A DNA stretch of 64,000 nucleotides from assembly GCA_963667075.1 (NCBI GenBank), contig OY762938.1:1054001-1118000 (forward strand), read 5' to 3'. The notes beneath the pieces were generated by a model. That model ran no database searches, was not told the DNA's origin, and saw only the letters and a list, made by a program, of their open reading frames with translations. This document shows, piece after piece, positions 37,688 to 45,671 of this stretch; position 1 is the first letter of the stretch; every line of letters begins with the position of its first letter. The DNA is from G963667075 sp963667075. GTDB taxonomy: Bacteria; Pseudomonadota; Alphaproteobacteria; Micavibrionales; Micavibrionaceae. A program made the position numbers and the translations under genes.

Positions 37688-38026
37688 ATGAGATGTTCAT
37701 CAGATATACGCACCCGAGTTATAGATTTTGTTGAGAACGGCGGGAGCAAAGCGGAGGCGGCCCGGAGATTTCAGGTTAGCGCCCGTTCAGTATTTTATTG
37801 GCTTAAACAAGGTCGAGATTATGTTGCGGTTAAACCCGGCCCCCGGGATGCGCGAAAGACCGACCGAAAGAAGCTTATTGAGCTTGTAGAAGCCCGCCCT
37901 GACATGATGCTCAAAGAACTGGCGCAAGAGCTTGACGTGAGCATCAACGCAGTTTGGCATTCGCTTAAGGTTCTTGGTTATACCCGTAAAAAAAATGGCA
38001 CGCTACAAAGAGAAAAGACACTATGA
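37688..38026 (+). CDS. IS630 transposase, N-terminal frame (helix-turn-helix)
   Basis: A 112-residue frame with a helix-turn-helix: KAEAARRFQVSARSVFYWLK, then KELAQELDVSINAVWHSLK. It provides DNA binding. The downstream catalytic frame is reached through a run of eight A residues (37988-37995) by a +1 (or -2) slip, or by transcriptional slippage, as in other two-frame IS630 elements. Confidence 0.88.
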   Translation: MRCSSDIRTRVIDFVENGGSKAEAARRFQVSARSVFYWLKQGRDYVAVKPGPRDARKTDRKKLIELVEARPDMMLKELAQELDVSINAVWHSLKVLGYTRKKNGTLQREKTL

Positions 38027-38537
38027 AAAATGGCGTAGATCATACCTAAAAAAGCTGGATCGTTTTGTTCGCAAAGGCCATGACATCGTTTACATGGATG
38101 AAACAGGTTTTGCGCCGGGAACAAGCCGGAGCCACGCTTATAGCCCTAAGGGTAAGCGCATTTATGGCGATGTAGGCAGCCAGTCCAGGCCTCGAACGTC
38201 TCTAATAGGCGGTTACCTAAAAGGCAAATTAATCGCACCGGTTTTGTTTAAAGGAAATTGTAATACGCAAGCAATGAATGTTTGGCTAAAGCATCATCTT
38301 TTGCCCGAACTTAAACCCGGCAGTGTTATTGTTATGGATAATGCAAGCTTTCATAAATCGCAAGAAACAAGGGATATTCTTAAAAATGCTGGCCATTTTG
38401 TACTATTCCTGCCTCCTTATTCTCCGCACCTAAATCCCATCGAAAAGCTATGGGCAAACATAAAGCAAGCGTGGAAATATCAGATTAATGGATCTTTAGA
38501 AGATATTCTTGTGTCGCGCAAGTATATATGGAACTAG
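37974..38537 (+). CDS. IS630 transposase, C-terminal DDE catalytic frame
   Basis: A 187-residue frame with the DDE triad: Asp in IVYMDETGF, Asp in VIVMDNASFHKS, and Glu in PYSPHLNPIEKLWANIKQ. It overlaps the first frame by 53 bases and has no good ribosome-binding site, so it is probably made as a fusion with the helix-turn-helix frame. Its stop codon lies inside the right inverted repeat. Confidence 0.88.
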   Translation: MVIPVKKMARYKEKRHYEKWRRSYLKKLDRFVRKGHDIVYMDETGFAPGTSRSHAYSPKGKRIYGDVGSQSRPRTSLIGGYLKGKLIAPVLFKGNCNTQAMNVWLKHHLLPELKPGSVIVMDNASFHKSQETRDILKNAGHFVLFLPPYSPHLNPIEKLWANIKQAWKYQINGSLEDILVSRKYIWN

Positions 38538-39108
38538 CTATATCAAACCTTGAATGTTGGTTATCCCTCTGTAGAAAAAGATATTGAATCCTTATCCGAT
38601 TATCTGGCTGAAAAACTGGATGAACAGGCTTTATGGGCCCCATCTTCGGAAAAGACGGTACATTTCACCACTCATTCGATGGGTGGCCTTGTTTTGCGCA
38701 CATATCTGAACAAATACAAGGATGATATTCCAAAGAACAAACTCGGCCGCGTTGTTATGCTCGCCCCGCCGCATGGGGGCAGCGAGATTGCCGATTTACT
38801 AAAAGACTTTCCGGTTTATCAGTGGATATACGGGCCGGCAGGACAAGAGCTTACGACAGAAACACAATCACACATCCAGACAGATGTTTATTACGAGCTC
38901 GGCATTATCGCAGGCAACAAGGAATGGCCTTATCTTATTGCAGCACATATCATCCCGAATGAGAGCGATGGCCGTGTTGCACTGGAGAAAACAAGGCTGG
39001 AGGGTATGAGGGATCATATCACGCTGTCTGCTACGCATACTTTTATTTCCTGGAAACCAGACACTTTCAAACAAATCATACATTTTCTAAAACACGGAGA
39101 ATTTTATC

Positions 39109-42100
39109 ATGGCCGTTAATCAGTTTTCTTTGATGAACGACAGGCGTTTTTTGCCACTTTTCATCACCCAGTTTTTAGGGGCTTTTCATGACAATGTCTT
39201 TAAAAATGCACTCGTTTTCATGATGCTCTACGGCACGCTGTCACAAGGACACTCGCAGACAGAGACAGAGCTGCTTGTCAGTATTGCGGCTGGCGTATTC
39301 ATTTTTCCATTTATCATATTTTCGGCCCTTGGCGGTCAGCTGGCTGACAAGTTCCCAAAACAAAAAGTCATTCGCATGATCAAGCTGGCTGAAATTGCTA
39401 TTGGCGTTTTGGGTATTGCCACATTATTTACGGCCTCTATTCCACTGTCTTTCATTACGTTGTTTGTATTGGGGGCACAATCGGCCTTCTTTGGTCCCAG
39501 CAAATTTGCCATTTTGCCGGACCATCTGCACACAAATGAACTGATTGCCGGTAACGCTCTGTTAAACACCGGTACGTTTCTGGCTATTTTATTTGGCACA
39601 ATTGCAGGTATAAGCCTCATGTCTTTGAATGCTGGTTTGTGGTTTGTCAGTGCTTTCATACTGGCCTCGGCTATTATTGGATATGTTGCCAGCCGTGCGA
39701 TCCCACAAACGACCCCAAAAGTGCCGGATCTAAAGCTGAATTATAACCCTGTCACAGAAACACTCAGCATTCTGAAATACGCCTTTTCGCAAAAGAAAGG
39801 GGTTGTGCAATCCATTCTCGGGGTTTCCTGGTTTTTCTTTCTGGGCAGCATGTTTATGGCGCAATTTGCTAACTTTACCAAAGGCACCTTAAGCGCAGAT
39901 GAAACCGTTCTAACCCTTTTTCTTATCATCTTTTCCATCGGTATTGCGATTGGCGGTCTTTTGAATAACAGGCTCTTAAAAGGCCGTGTCGAAGCACTTT
40001 ATGTACCACTGGCGGCCCTTGGGATTACGCTTTTCTCAATTGATCTTTACTTTGCCAGTAACTTGCCAGCAAAAGATACGCTTATGGGACTCCGTGACTT
40101 TCTTTCCGTGCTGGCACACTGGCGTGTTTTGTTTGATGTCTTGATGATTGCCGTATGTGGCGGCCTGTTCGTTGTGCCCTTGAATGCCATTATTCAGCAC
40201 CATACAGAAGAAAGACACAGAGCACGGATTATTGCTGCAGCAGGCATATTGGATGCGGTGTTTATTTTTGGATCAAGTGCGTTTTGTGCGCTTTTAATAG
40301 TGAATGGATGGGCCATCCGCGAAATTATCATCCTTTTTGCACTGGCCAATGCTGTTGTTGCACTTTATGTCTGCACAATCCTGCCTGATTATCTCCTTAA
40401 AAGCTTTTTGCAAGGTCTTTTTAAACTCTTTTACCGTGTTGAGGTCAGAGGATTGGAGAATTTTGAAAAAGCTGGCAACCGCGCCGTCATCATAAGCAAC
40501 CATGTGTCGCTCATTGATCCGCCTTTGCTGGCCGCTTTTCTGCCCGGACGGCCCATGTTCGCAGTGAACAGCTTTGTCGCCAAGTGGGCGATTGTAAAGC
40601 CTTTCCTTAAGATCGTGGACATGTTTCCCCTTGATCCCACCAACCCTTTTTCAATCAAATCCCTTATCAAGGAAGTCGAAAAAGACAAACACTGTGTCAT
40701 ATTTCCCGAAGGCCGCCTGACGGAAACAGGGGCTCTTATGAAAGTGTATGAGGGACCCGGCATGATCGCAGACAAGGCAGACGCTGTTGTCATCCCTGTA
40801 CGGCTGGATGGCGTTCAGCATACACCCTTTGCACGTCTGAAAGGCAAGGTACCGCTTAAGAGCTTTCCGAAAATTACGATCACTGTCCTGCCGCCTCGAA
40901 AATTCAAGCTGGATGACACTCTATCCGGCAGAGAACGACGCGCTTCAGCCGCCCGGACACTTTACCAGATCATGGAAGATATGATGTTTATGACAAGCGA
41001 TCGTGAACAAACGCTTTATGATGCACTCCTGAAAGCACGCCATATAAATGGTGATGAGGAGATCATCATAGAAGATGCCGAGTTTAAGCCTGTAAAGTTT
41101 AAAAGGCTTATACAAGGGTCTATGGTCCTTGGCCGTAAATTTTCTAAAATCACAGAGAAATCAGAAAATGTCGGTCTCTTGCTGCCAAATTCTGTTAGTA
41201 CCGTCGTCACATTCTTTGGTTTGCAAGCTTATGGACGTGTCACAGCGATGCTCAATTTCTCGGCAGGGGCCAGAGCACTTGTTTCTGCCTGCCAAACAGC
41301 ACAAATCAAAACAGTTATATCCTCACACCGTTTCATTGAAATGGGCCGTTTGGAAGGTGTTATACAGGAAATAGAAAAGCATGCAAAAATCGTCTATCTG
41401 GAAGATATCAAAAAAGAAATGACGCTAGCTGACAAGCTCTTTGGCCTCATGGCTAATCCCGCAAGCGTGCACAAAAATAATAAGATCAAACCAGATGATC
41501 CTGCGCTTATCCTTTTTACATCAGGCTCCGAAGGCATGCCTAAGGGGGTTGTGTTAAGCCACGGTAATATTATGAGCAATATTGTGCAGCTCTCAAGCCG
41601 CGTCGATTTTAACCGTCAGGATGTGGTCTTTAACTGTTTACCGATGTTTCATTCCTTTGGGCTGACAGGTGGTACGCTCCTGCCGATCCTGTCCGGTGTT
41701 AAAACATTCTTGTATCCGAGTCCGCTCCATTATCGCATTGTGCCGGAACTTATCTATTCCACGAACGCTTCTATCATGTTCGGCACAGACACTTTCTTGA
41801 ATGGCTATGCCCGTATGGCAGACCCGTACGATTTTTACCGTATGCGCTATATTTTCGCAGGGGCCGAGAAAGTCAAAGAAGAAACGCGTCAACTCTACAT
41901 GAATAAATACGGTGTACGCATTCTGGAAGGGTACGGTGCCACGGAAACCGCGCCGGTTCTGGCTGTAAACGCGCCTATGCATTTAAGAACAGGTACTGTT
42001 GGCCGTATGCTATCCGGTATTGAGTACAGGCTAGAAGATGTACCGGGTGTTAAAGAAGGCGGACGCTTATTTGTCAAAGGTCCAAACGTCATGCTAGGCT

Positions 42101-42522
42101 ATTACCATGCCGACCATCCGGGCATCATTGATCCGCCCAAAGAAGGCTGGTACGACACAGGCGATATCGTCAGTGTCGATGAGCAGGGCTTTGTTAAAAT
42201 TCTGGGCCGCGCCAAACGCTTTGCCAAGATTGCCGGAGAAATGATATCTCTAGCCAGCGTAGAAAGTATGGTCCAGAAAATATACCCAGAGGCTGAACAT
42301 GCTGTCGCGGCCCTCCCCGATGAAAAGAAAGGCGAACAGCTCATTCTTGTTACCACCCAAAAAGGCGTGAAAAAAGCAGATTTATCCTCTTATGCGTCCA
42401 CGCATAAAATCAGCGAACTAGCTGTACCAAGAAAGATTCTGGAAATAGACGCGCTCCCGGTACTTGGCAGCGGGAAGACAGATTATGCAAAATTACAGGC
42501 CTATGTAGAAGCGCAGTTATGA
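39109..42522 (+). CDS. Lysophospholipid transporter / acyltransferase / acyl-ACP synthetase fusion (LplT-Aas type)
   Basis: An 1137-residue three-domain protein. Residues about 1-420 are an MFS transporter (LplT-like: FLGAFHDNVFKNALVFMML, PKQKVIRMIK). Residues about 430-620 are a PlsC acyltransferase with the HX4D motif NHVSLID (His465, Asp470) and FPEGRLTETG. Residues about 640-1137 are an AMP-forming ligase with FTSGSEGMPKG (from 803) and GYGATETAPV. In E. coli, LplT flips lysophospholipid inward and Aas re-acylates it; here both are one protein. It starts inside the lipase 3' end and follows DUF2339 and the lipase, so the operon probably handles phospholipid repair. Confidence 0.93.
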   Translation: MAVNQFSLMNDRRFLPLFITQFLGAFHDNVFKNALVFMMLYGTLSQGHSQTETELLVSIAAGVFIFPFIIFSALGGQLADKFPKQKVIRMIKLAEIAIGVLGIATLFTASIPLSFITLFVLGAQSAFFGPSKFAILPDHLHTNELIAGNALLNTGTFLAILFGTIAGISLMSLNAGLWFVSAFILASAIIGYVASRAIPQTTPKVPDLKLNYNPVTETLSILKYAFSQKKGVVQSILGVSWFFFLGSMFMAQFANFTKGTLSADETVLTLFLIIFSIGIAIGGLLNNRLLKGRVEALYVPLAALGITLFSIDLYFASNLPAKDTLMGLRDFLSVLAHWRVLFDVLMIAVCGGLFVVPLNAIIQHHTEERHRARIIAAAGILDAVFIFGSSAFCALLIVNGWAIREIIILFALANAVVALYVCTILPDYLLKSFLQGLFKLFYRVEVRGLENFEKAGNRAVIISNHVSLIDPPLLAAFLPGRPMFAVNSFVAKWAIVKPFLKIVDMFPLDPTNPFSIKSLIKEVEKDKHCVIFPEGRLTETGALMKVYEGPGMIADKADAVVIPVRLDGVQHTPFARLKGKVPLKSFPKITITVLPPRKFKLDDTLSGRERRASAARTLYQIMEDMMFMTSDREQTLYDALLKARHINGDEEIIIEDAEFKPVKFKRLIQGSMVLGRKFSKITEKSENVGLLLPNSVSTVVTFFGLQAYGRVTAMLNFSAGARALVSACQTAQIKTVISSHRFIEMGRLEGVIQEIEKHAKIVYLEDIKKEMTLADKLFGLMANPASVHKNNKIKPDDPALILFTSGSEGMPKGVVLSHGNIMSNIVQLSSRVDFNRQDVVFNCLPMFHSFGLTGGTLLPILSGVKTFLYPSPLHYRIVPELIYSTNASIMFGTDTFLNGYARMADPYDFYRMRYIFAGAEKVKEETRQLYMNKYGVRILEGYGATETAPVLAVNAPMHLRTGTVGRMLSGIEYRLEDVPGVKEGGRLFVKGPNVMLGYYHADHPGIIDPPKEGWYDTGDIVSVDEQGFVKILGRAKRFAKIAGEMISLASVESMVQKIYPEAEHAVAALPDEKKGEQLILVTTQKGVKKADLSSYASTHKISELAVPRKILEIDALPVLGSGKTDYAKLQAYVEAQL

Positions 42523-42855
42523 AACCTTTTTAACAAATTCTGACTTCAGACCCATAGCGCCAACGCCGGGGACCTTGCAATCAATGTCATGATCCCCGTC
42601 AACAAGGCGGATATCTTTAACTTTTGTGCCCACCTTTACAACAAGGGAAGAGCCTTTAACTTTTAAGTCCTTAATGACAGTAACAGTATCGCCATCTTTT
42701 AGTTCTGTACCGTTCGCATCCCGTACTATTTTTGTGTCGGAAGCCTTTTCGTTTTCCGGCGTCCATTCATGGGCACATTCAGGGCATATCAATAAACTGC
42801 CATCTTCGTAAACATAAACGGATTGGCATTTCGGGCATGGGGGCAAGTCACTCAT
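42517..42855 (-). CDS. yjdM: PhnA/YjdM zinc-ribbon domain protein
   Basis: A 112-residue cytoplasmic protein. The N-terminal zinc ribbon has CPKC and CPEC (residues 7-27), followed by the PhnA domain (IVRDANGTELKDGDTVTVIK, DGDHDIDCKVPG). YjdM was once linked to phosphonate use but is not required for it; its function is unknown. It overlaps the acyltransferase tail by 6 bases on the opposite strand. Confidence 0.92.
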   Translation of the reverse strand: MSDLPPCPKCQSVYVYEDGSLLICPECAHEWTPENEKASDTKIVRDANGTELKDGDTVTVIKDLKVKGSSLVVKVGTKVKDIRLVDGDHDIDCKVPGVGAMGLKSEFVKKVS

Positions 42856-42874
42856 AAGGTTATCTTTCTACGTT

Positions 42875-43102
42875 TTAATAATGTGGCGGTTTATCCTGAG
42901 CCGCTTGTTCAAGCGAGCTTAATACTGTTTTTTCATCGCGTGCATCATTCTGTGCCCGTTCCAGGCTGTCAGACAAAAAACGGATTTGTCTTTGGAGTGT
43001 TTCAATCTGTCTCCACTGATCAGCGATGAGATCACTCATCTGAGTAATATACGCCTCATGATGAGCAAGCATGGTTTCTATGTCTATTATTCTTTTTTCC
43101 AT
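42875..43102 (-). CDS. slyX: SlyX-family protein
   Basis: A 75-residue coiled-coil protein (IETMLAHHEAYITQMSDLIA, QIETLQRQIRFLSDSL) ending in the SlyX signature KPPHY. SlyX has no established function. It lies 19 bases upstream of yjdM on the same strand. Confidence 0.88.
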   Translation of the reverse strand: MEKRIIDIETMLAHHEAYITQMSDLIADQWRQIETLQRQIRFLSDSLERAQNDARDEKTVLSSLEQAAQDKPPHY

Positions 43103-43156
43103 GCCATGCTCATATCAGATAGCATCGTGTTTTTACAGCACTTTCATAGAGGCATA

Positions 43157-44107
43157 CTAACCGATTCGGCCCGGATTGTGGGATAGACGGTGCAGAACTT
43201 CATCGAGTTGATCCAGATTGGAAAACTCGATCTTGATATTGCCCGCATAAGAATCCTTCATATTAATCGTAACAGCCATACCGAGCACGTTTGACACCTC
43301 TTCTTCAAGCGCAAGTGTATCAACATCCTTTTCCGGTTTCTTTGTTGCAGCTTTAGGCTCTCTTTTGCGCGATACAACGCCGCCCTCCTGCTTCGCTAAC
43401 GCCTCTGTCTGACGCACACTAAGTCCTTGAGACACAACTTTTTTTGCAAGTTCTTCCGGGTTTTCTGCATTGATTAATGCGCGGCCATGTCCTGCACTTA
43501 ACTTACCATCCCTTACCAAGGCCTGCACACCATCGGGCAGGTTCAAAAGACGCATCATGTTCGCAACATGCGACCGGCTTTTACCCAGAGACGCCGCAAG
43601 TTTCTCCTGCGTATGGCCGAATTCATCCATTAAACGCTGATAGCCTTGTGCTTCATCCAGAGGATTTAAATCTTCGCGTTGCAGATTCTCAATAAGCGCA
43701 ATCTCGAGTGCTTCCTGATCACCCAATGTATATATAATGGCTGGAATCTCATGCAGTTGAGCTTTTTGGGCAGCACGCCAGCGGCGTTCACCTGCCACAA
43801 TTTCGTACATATCCTCTGCACCCTCTAGCGGCCGCACGAGAAGAGGCTGCAAAATACCATGTATAGAGATCGATTCAGCTAGTTGAGAAATAGATTCGTC
43901 ATTAAAAGTATGGCGAGGCTGCACACCGCTTGGTTGAAGCTGTTCAATTGTAATGATACGTCTTCGCAAACCCTGTGTTACAAGCGGTTCATCAGCGTGC
44001 TGCGAGCCAGATTCTTCTGATTCGAAACCGTCTTCCTCATCACCAAAGAGCGCATTTAGCCCCCGGCCTAGGCCTCGTCTTTTTGGATTCAGGATATCGT
44101 CTTCCAT
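43157..44107 (-). CDS. parB: Chromosome-partitioning protein ParB
   Basis: A 316-residue CTP-dependent clamp protein that loads at parS and spreads along DNA. The N-terminal nuclease-like domain has the VAGERRWRAAQ box; the central helix-turn-helix is LAASLGKSRSHVANMMRLL; the C-terminal dimerisation region ends HRLSHNPGRIG. It lies 19 bases after parA. Three parS sites lie within 11 kb, in rsmG, mnmG and mnmE. Confidence 0.97.
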   Translation of the reverse strand: MEDDILNPKRRGLGRGLNALFGDEEDGFESEESGSQHADEPLVTQGLRRRIITIEQLQPSGVQPRHTFNDESISQLAESISIHGILQPLLVRPLEGAEDMYEIVAGERRWRAAQKAQLHEIPAIIYTLGDQEALEIALIENLQREDLNPLDEAQGYQRLMDEFGHTQEKLAASLGKSRSHVANMMRLLNLPDGVQALVRDGKLSAGHGRALINAENPEELAKKVVSQGLSVRQTEALAKQEGGVVSRKREPKAATKKPEKDVDTLALEEEVSNVLGMAVTINMKDSYAGNIKIEFSNLDQLDEVLHRLSHNPGRIG

Positions 44108-44126
44108 GGCGTTTCCTTTTCTTTAC

Positions 44127-44951
44127 TTAAGCCGCTGCCCTTAAAAGGCTTTTTTCACGCCGTATAACTTCTCTGGCCAAATTAATATAGGCTTTAGCCC
44201 CCGGACACTTCATATCATAGACAATAGCCGGCAATCCATAAGATGGTGCCTCTGACAAACGCACATTCCGTGGAATTATGGTTTTATAGACCTTATCACC
44301 GAAAAAGTCCCGCACATCACCTTCCACCATACCGGAAAGCCTGTTTCTTTTATCATACATCGTCAATAAAACGCCATGTATGCCCAAGCCCGGATTAAAG
44401 TGTTGACGTACGCGATTAATCGTCTTCACAAGATGACTCAAACCTTCCAGCGCATAAAACTCGCACTGAAGTGGCACAACAACAGAATCAACCGCCACAA
44501 GCGCATTCAATGTCAGAAGACTTAATGAGGGCGGACAATCAATAATAACATAGTCATATGGTGAAGCCTTACGCAACGTATCACGAAGTCTGTATTCACG
44601 GCGTTCAGCCGTGACCAGCTCAATCTCCGCACCAGACAAATGGATAGAAGAAGGGATAACACTCAGATGAGGAATCTTTGTCTTTACAGACGTTTCCTCA
44701 ATGCTGGCCCCTTCGAAAATCAGATCATAGCTGCTTTTACGAATAGCAGAACGACGAACGCCCAATCCTGTGGAAGCATTACCCTGTGGATCAAGATCAA
44801 CCAGCAAAACCTTTTTACCAACAGCACTTAATGCCGTTGCCAGATTAATGGAGGTTGTTGTTTTGCCTACGCCACCTTTTTGATTTGCCACGGCCAAAAG
44901 ACGCGGCACCTTTGCCGCCCGTACTTCACCTGAAGAGAAAGCCTGTATCAT
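44127..44951 (-). CDS. parA: Chromosome-partitioning ATPase ParA (Soj)
   Basis: A 274-residue deviant-Walker ATPase that pulls ParB-parS complexes apart. The Walker box is NQKGGVGKTTTSINLA, followed by VLLVDLDPQGNAS and YVIIDCPPSLSLL. It lies in the usual order rsmG-parA-parB; 123 bases separate it from rsmG. Confidence 0.97.
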   Translation of the reverse strand: MIQAFSSGEVRAAKVPRLLAVANQKGGVGKTTTSINLATALSAVGKKVLLVDLDPQGNASTGLGVRRSAIRKSSYDLIFEGASIEETSVKTKIPHLSVIPSSIHLSGAEIELVTAERREYRLRDTLRKASPYDYVIIDCPPSLSLLTLNALVAVDSVVVPLQCEFYALEGLSHLVKTINRVRQHFNPGLGIHGVLLTMYDKRNRLSGMVEGDVRDFFGDKVYKTIIPRNVRLSEAPSYGLPAIVYDMKCPGAKAYINLAREVIRREKSLLRAAA

Positions 44952-45074
44952 CTCTGCCTGCCTGTTAAAATGTTGGATGCCTAGAAGCTATAAAAACAGA
45001 AAAACCGCTGCCCCGTCAACGTTTACACCGTATCATAAAGCAAGTTATACACAGGGGTAAAAAGCAGCAAATGG

Positions 45075-45671
45075 TTATACGCTTACGCGTGCCTTCAAGG
45101 ATGAAATTTTTAATATTTTCGCATGCGAATCCGTTTTTGATGGCATTCTTTCGATCCTGAAATCAAAGTGTTTTTGCGCCTCGGCAATCTCTTCTTCTGC
45201 TCTTTCTCCTTTTGGCAAAAGAAATAATAAAGCAGGATTTTCTTCCGCCCAATGCGCACACCATTCAAACAATTTGTTCAGAGAGGCCAGTGCGCGTGCT
45301 GAGACCACATCCGGTGCCGGCATATCTAAAGACTCAATTCTTATCGTATGGACGCCTACAGGCGTCTCTGTTTCACGTGAAACAGTAGAAAGAAAGGCAC
45401 ATTTCCTCTGGTCCGATTCGATTAGATGCACCTCAATTTCCGGTCTCATCATCGCCAATACAAGCCCCGGAAAACCGGCACCACTGCCTAGATCATATAA
45501 GGTTTTTGTACCTTCTGGAATAAAGTCATTGATTTGTTGAGAATCCAGAAAGTGCCGTGTGCCACATTCTTTTAACGATCCGGGGCTCACCAGATTAATC
45601 GCTTTTTGCCATTTTATTAAAAGAGCTTCGTAGGTTTTCAGCTTATCTTGAACCTGCTTATTCATACTCAC
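45075..45671 (-). CDS. rsmG: 16S rRNA (guanine527-N7)-methyltransferase
   Basis: A 198-residue SAM methyltransferase modifying G527 of 16S rRNA. The SAM motif is DLGSGAGFPGLVLA, with the family blocks LVSPGSLKECGTRHFLDSQ and SARALASLNKLFEW. The start overlaps the end of mnmG by 14 bases. A perfect parS palindrome lies inside the gene (45369-45384). Confidence 0.96.
   Translation of the reverse strand: MSMNKQVQDKLKTYEALLIKWQKAINLVSPGSLKECGTRHFLDSQQINDFIPEGTKTLYDLGSGAGFPGLVLAMMRPEIEVHLIESDQRKCAFLSTVSRETETPVGVHTIRIESLDMPAPDVVSARALASLNKLFEWCAHWAEENPALLFLLPKGERAEEEIAEAQKHFDFRIERMPSKTDSHAKILKISSLKARVSV
45369..45384. promoter_or_regulatory. parS site 1 (within rsmG)
   Basis: TGTTTCACGTGAAACA is a perfect 16-bp palindrome matching the ParB-binding consensus. 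It lies 0.4 kb upstream of parA. Confidence 0.95.

Larger units (their letters stand above)
37646..38540 (+). mobile_element. IS630-family insertion sequence (895 bp)
   Basis: Left end TAGCTATTCCCATAAACA (37646 on) and the reverse complement of the right end TAGCTAGTTCCATATATAC (38540 backwards) form imperfect inverted repeats of about 27 bp. Flanking TA at 37644-37645 and 38541-38542 is the target duplication typical of IS630/Tc1 elements. It holds two overlapping transposase frames. It splits a lipase gene whose frame is restored by excision, so the insertion looks recent. Confidence 0.95.
37458..39119 (+). pseudogene. Alpha/beta-hydrolase (lipase/esterase) gene interrupted by an IS630 element
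   Basis: The 5' part (37458-37645) encodes a signal/anchor helix and the oxyanion motif LLHGIGNAEW. The 3' part (38543-39119) encodes VGYPS, the nucleophile motif THSMGGLVLR and LAPPHGGSE. The IS630 element and one TA copy lie between. Removing 37646-38542 joins the parts in frame as HRAGYQTLNVGYPS, giving one 254-residue hydrolase with no other lesion. The Ser is in HSMGG, and probable Asp and His follow (SDGRV, ATHTF). It overlaps both neighbours, so it was translated within the DUF2339-lipase-acyltransferase operon. Known relatives cleave lipids or esters; a phospholipase role is inference. Confidence 0.9.

Noticed and set aside
38550..39119. Lipase 3' part as a separate gene starting at TTG
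   Set aside because: It lacks the signal and oxyanion motif and is explained fully as the rest of the gene cut by IS630.
45045..45053. DnaA-box match TTATACACA upstream of parA
   Set aside because: A single TTWTNCACA 9-mer is expected several times by chance in 64 kb, and no cluster of boxes or AT-rich unwinding element lies beside it, so I do not call an origin.
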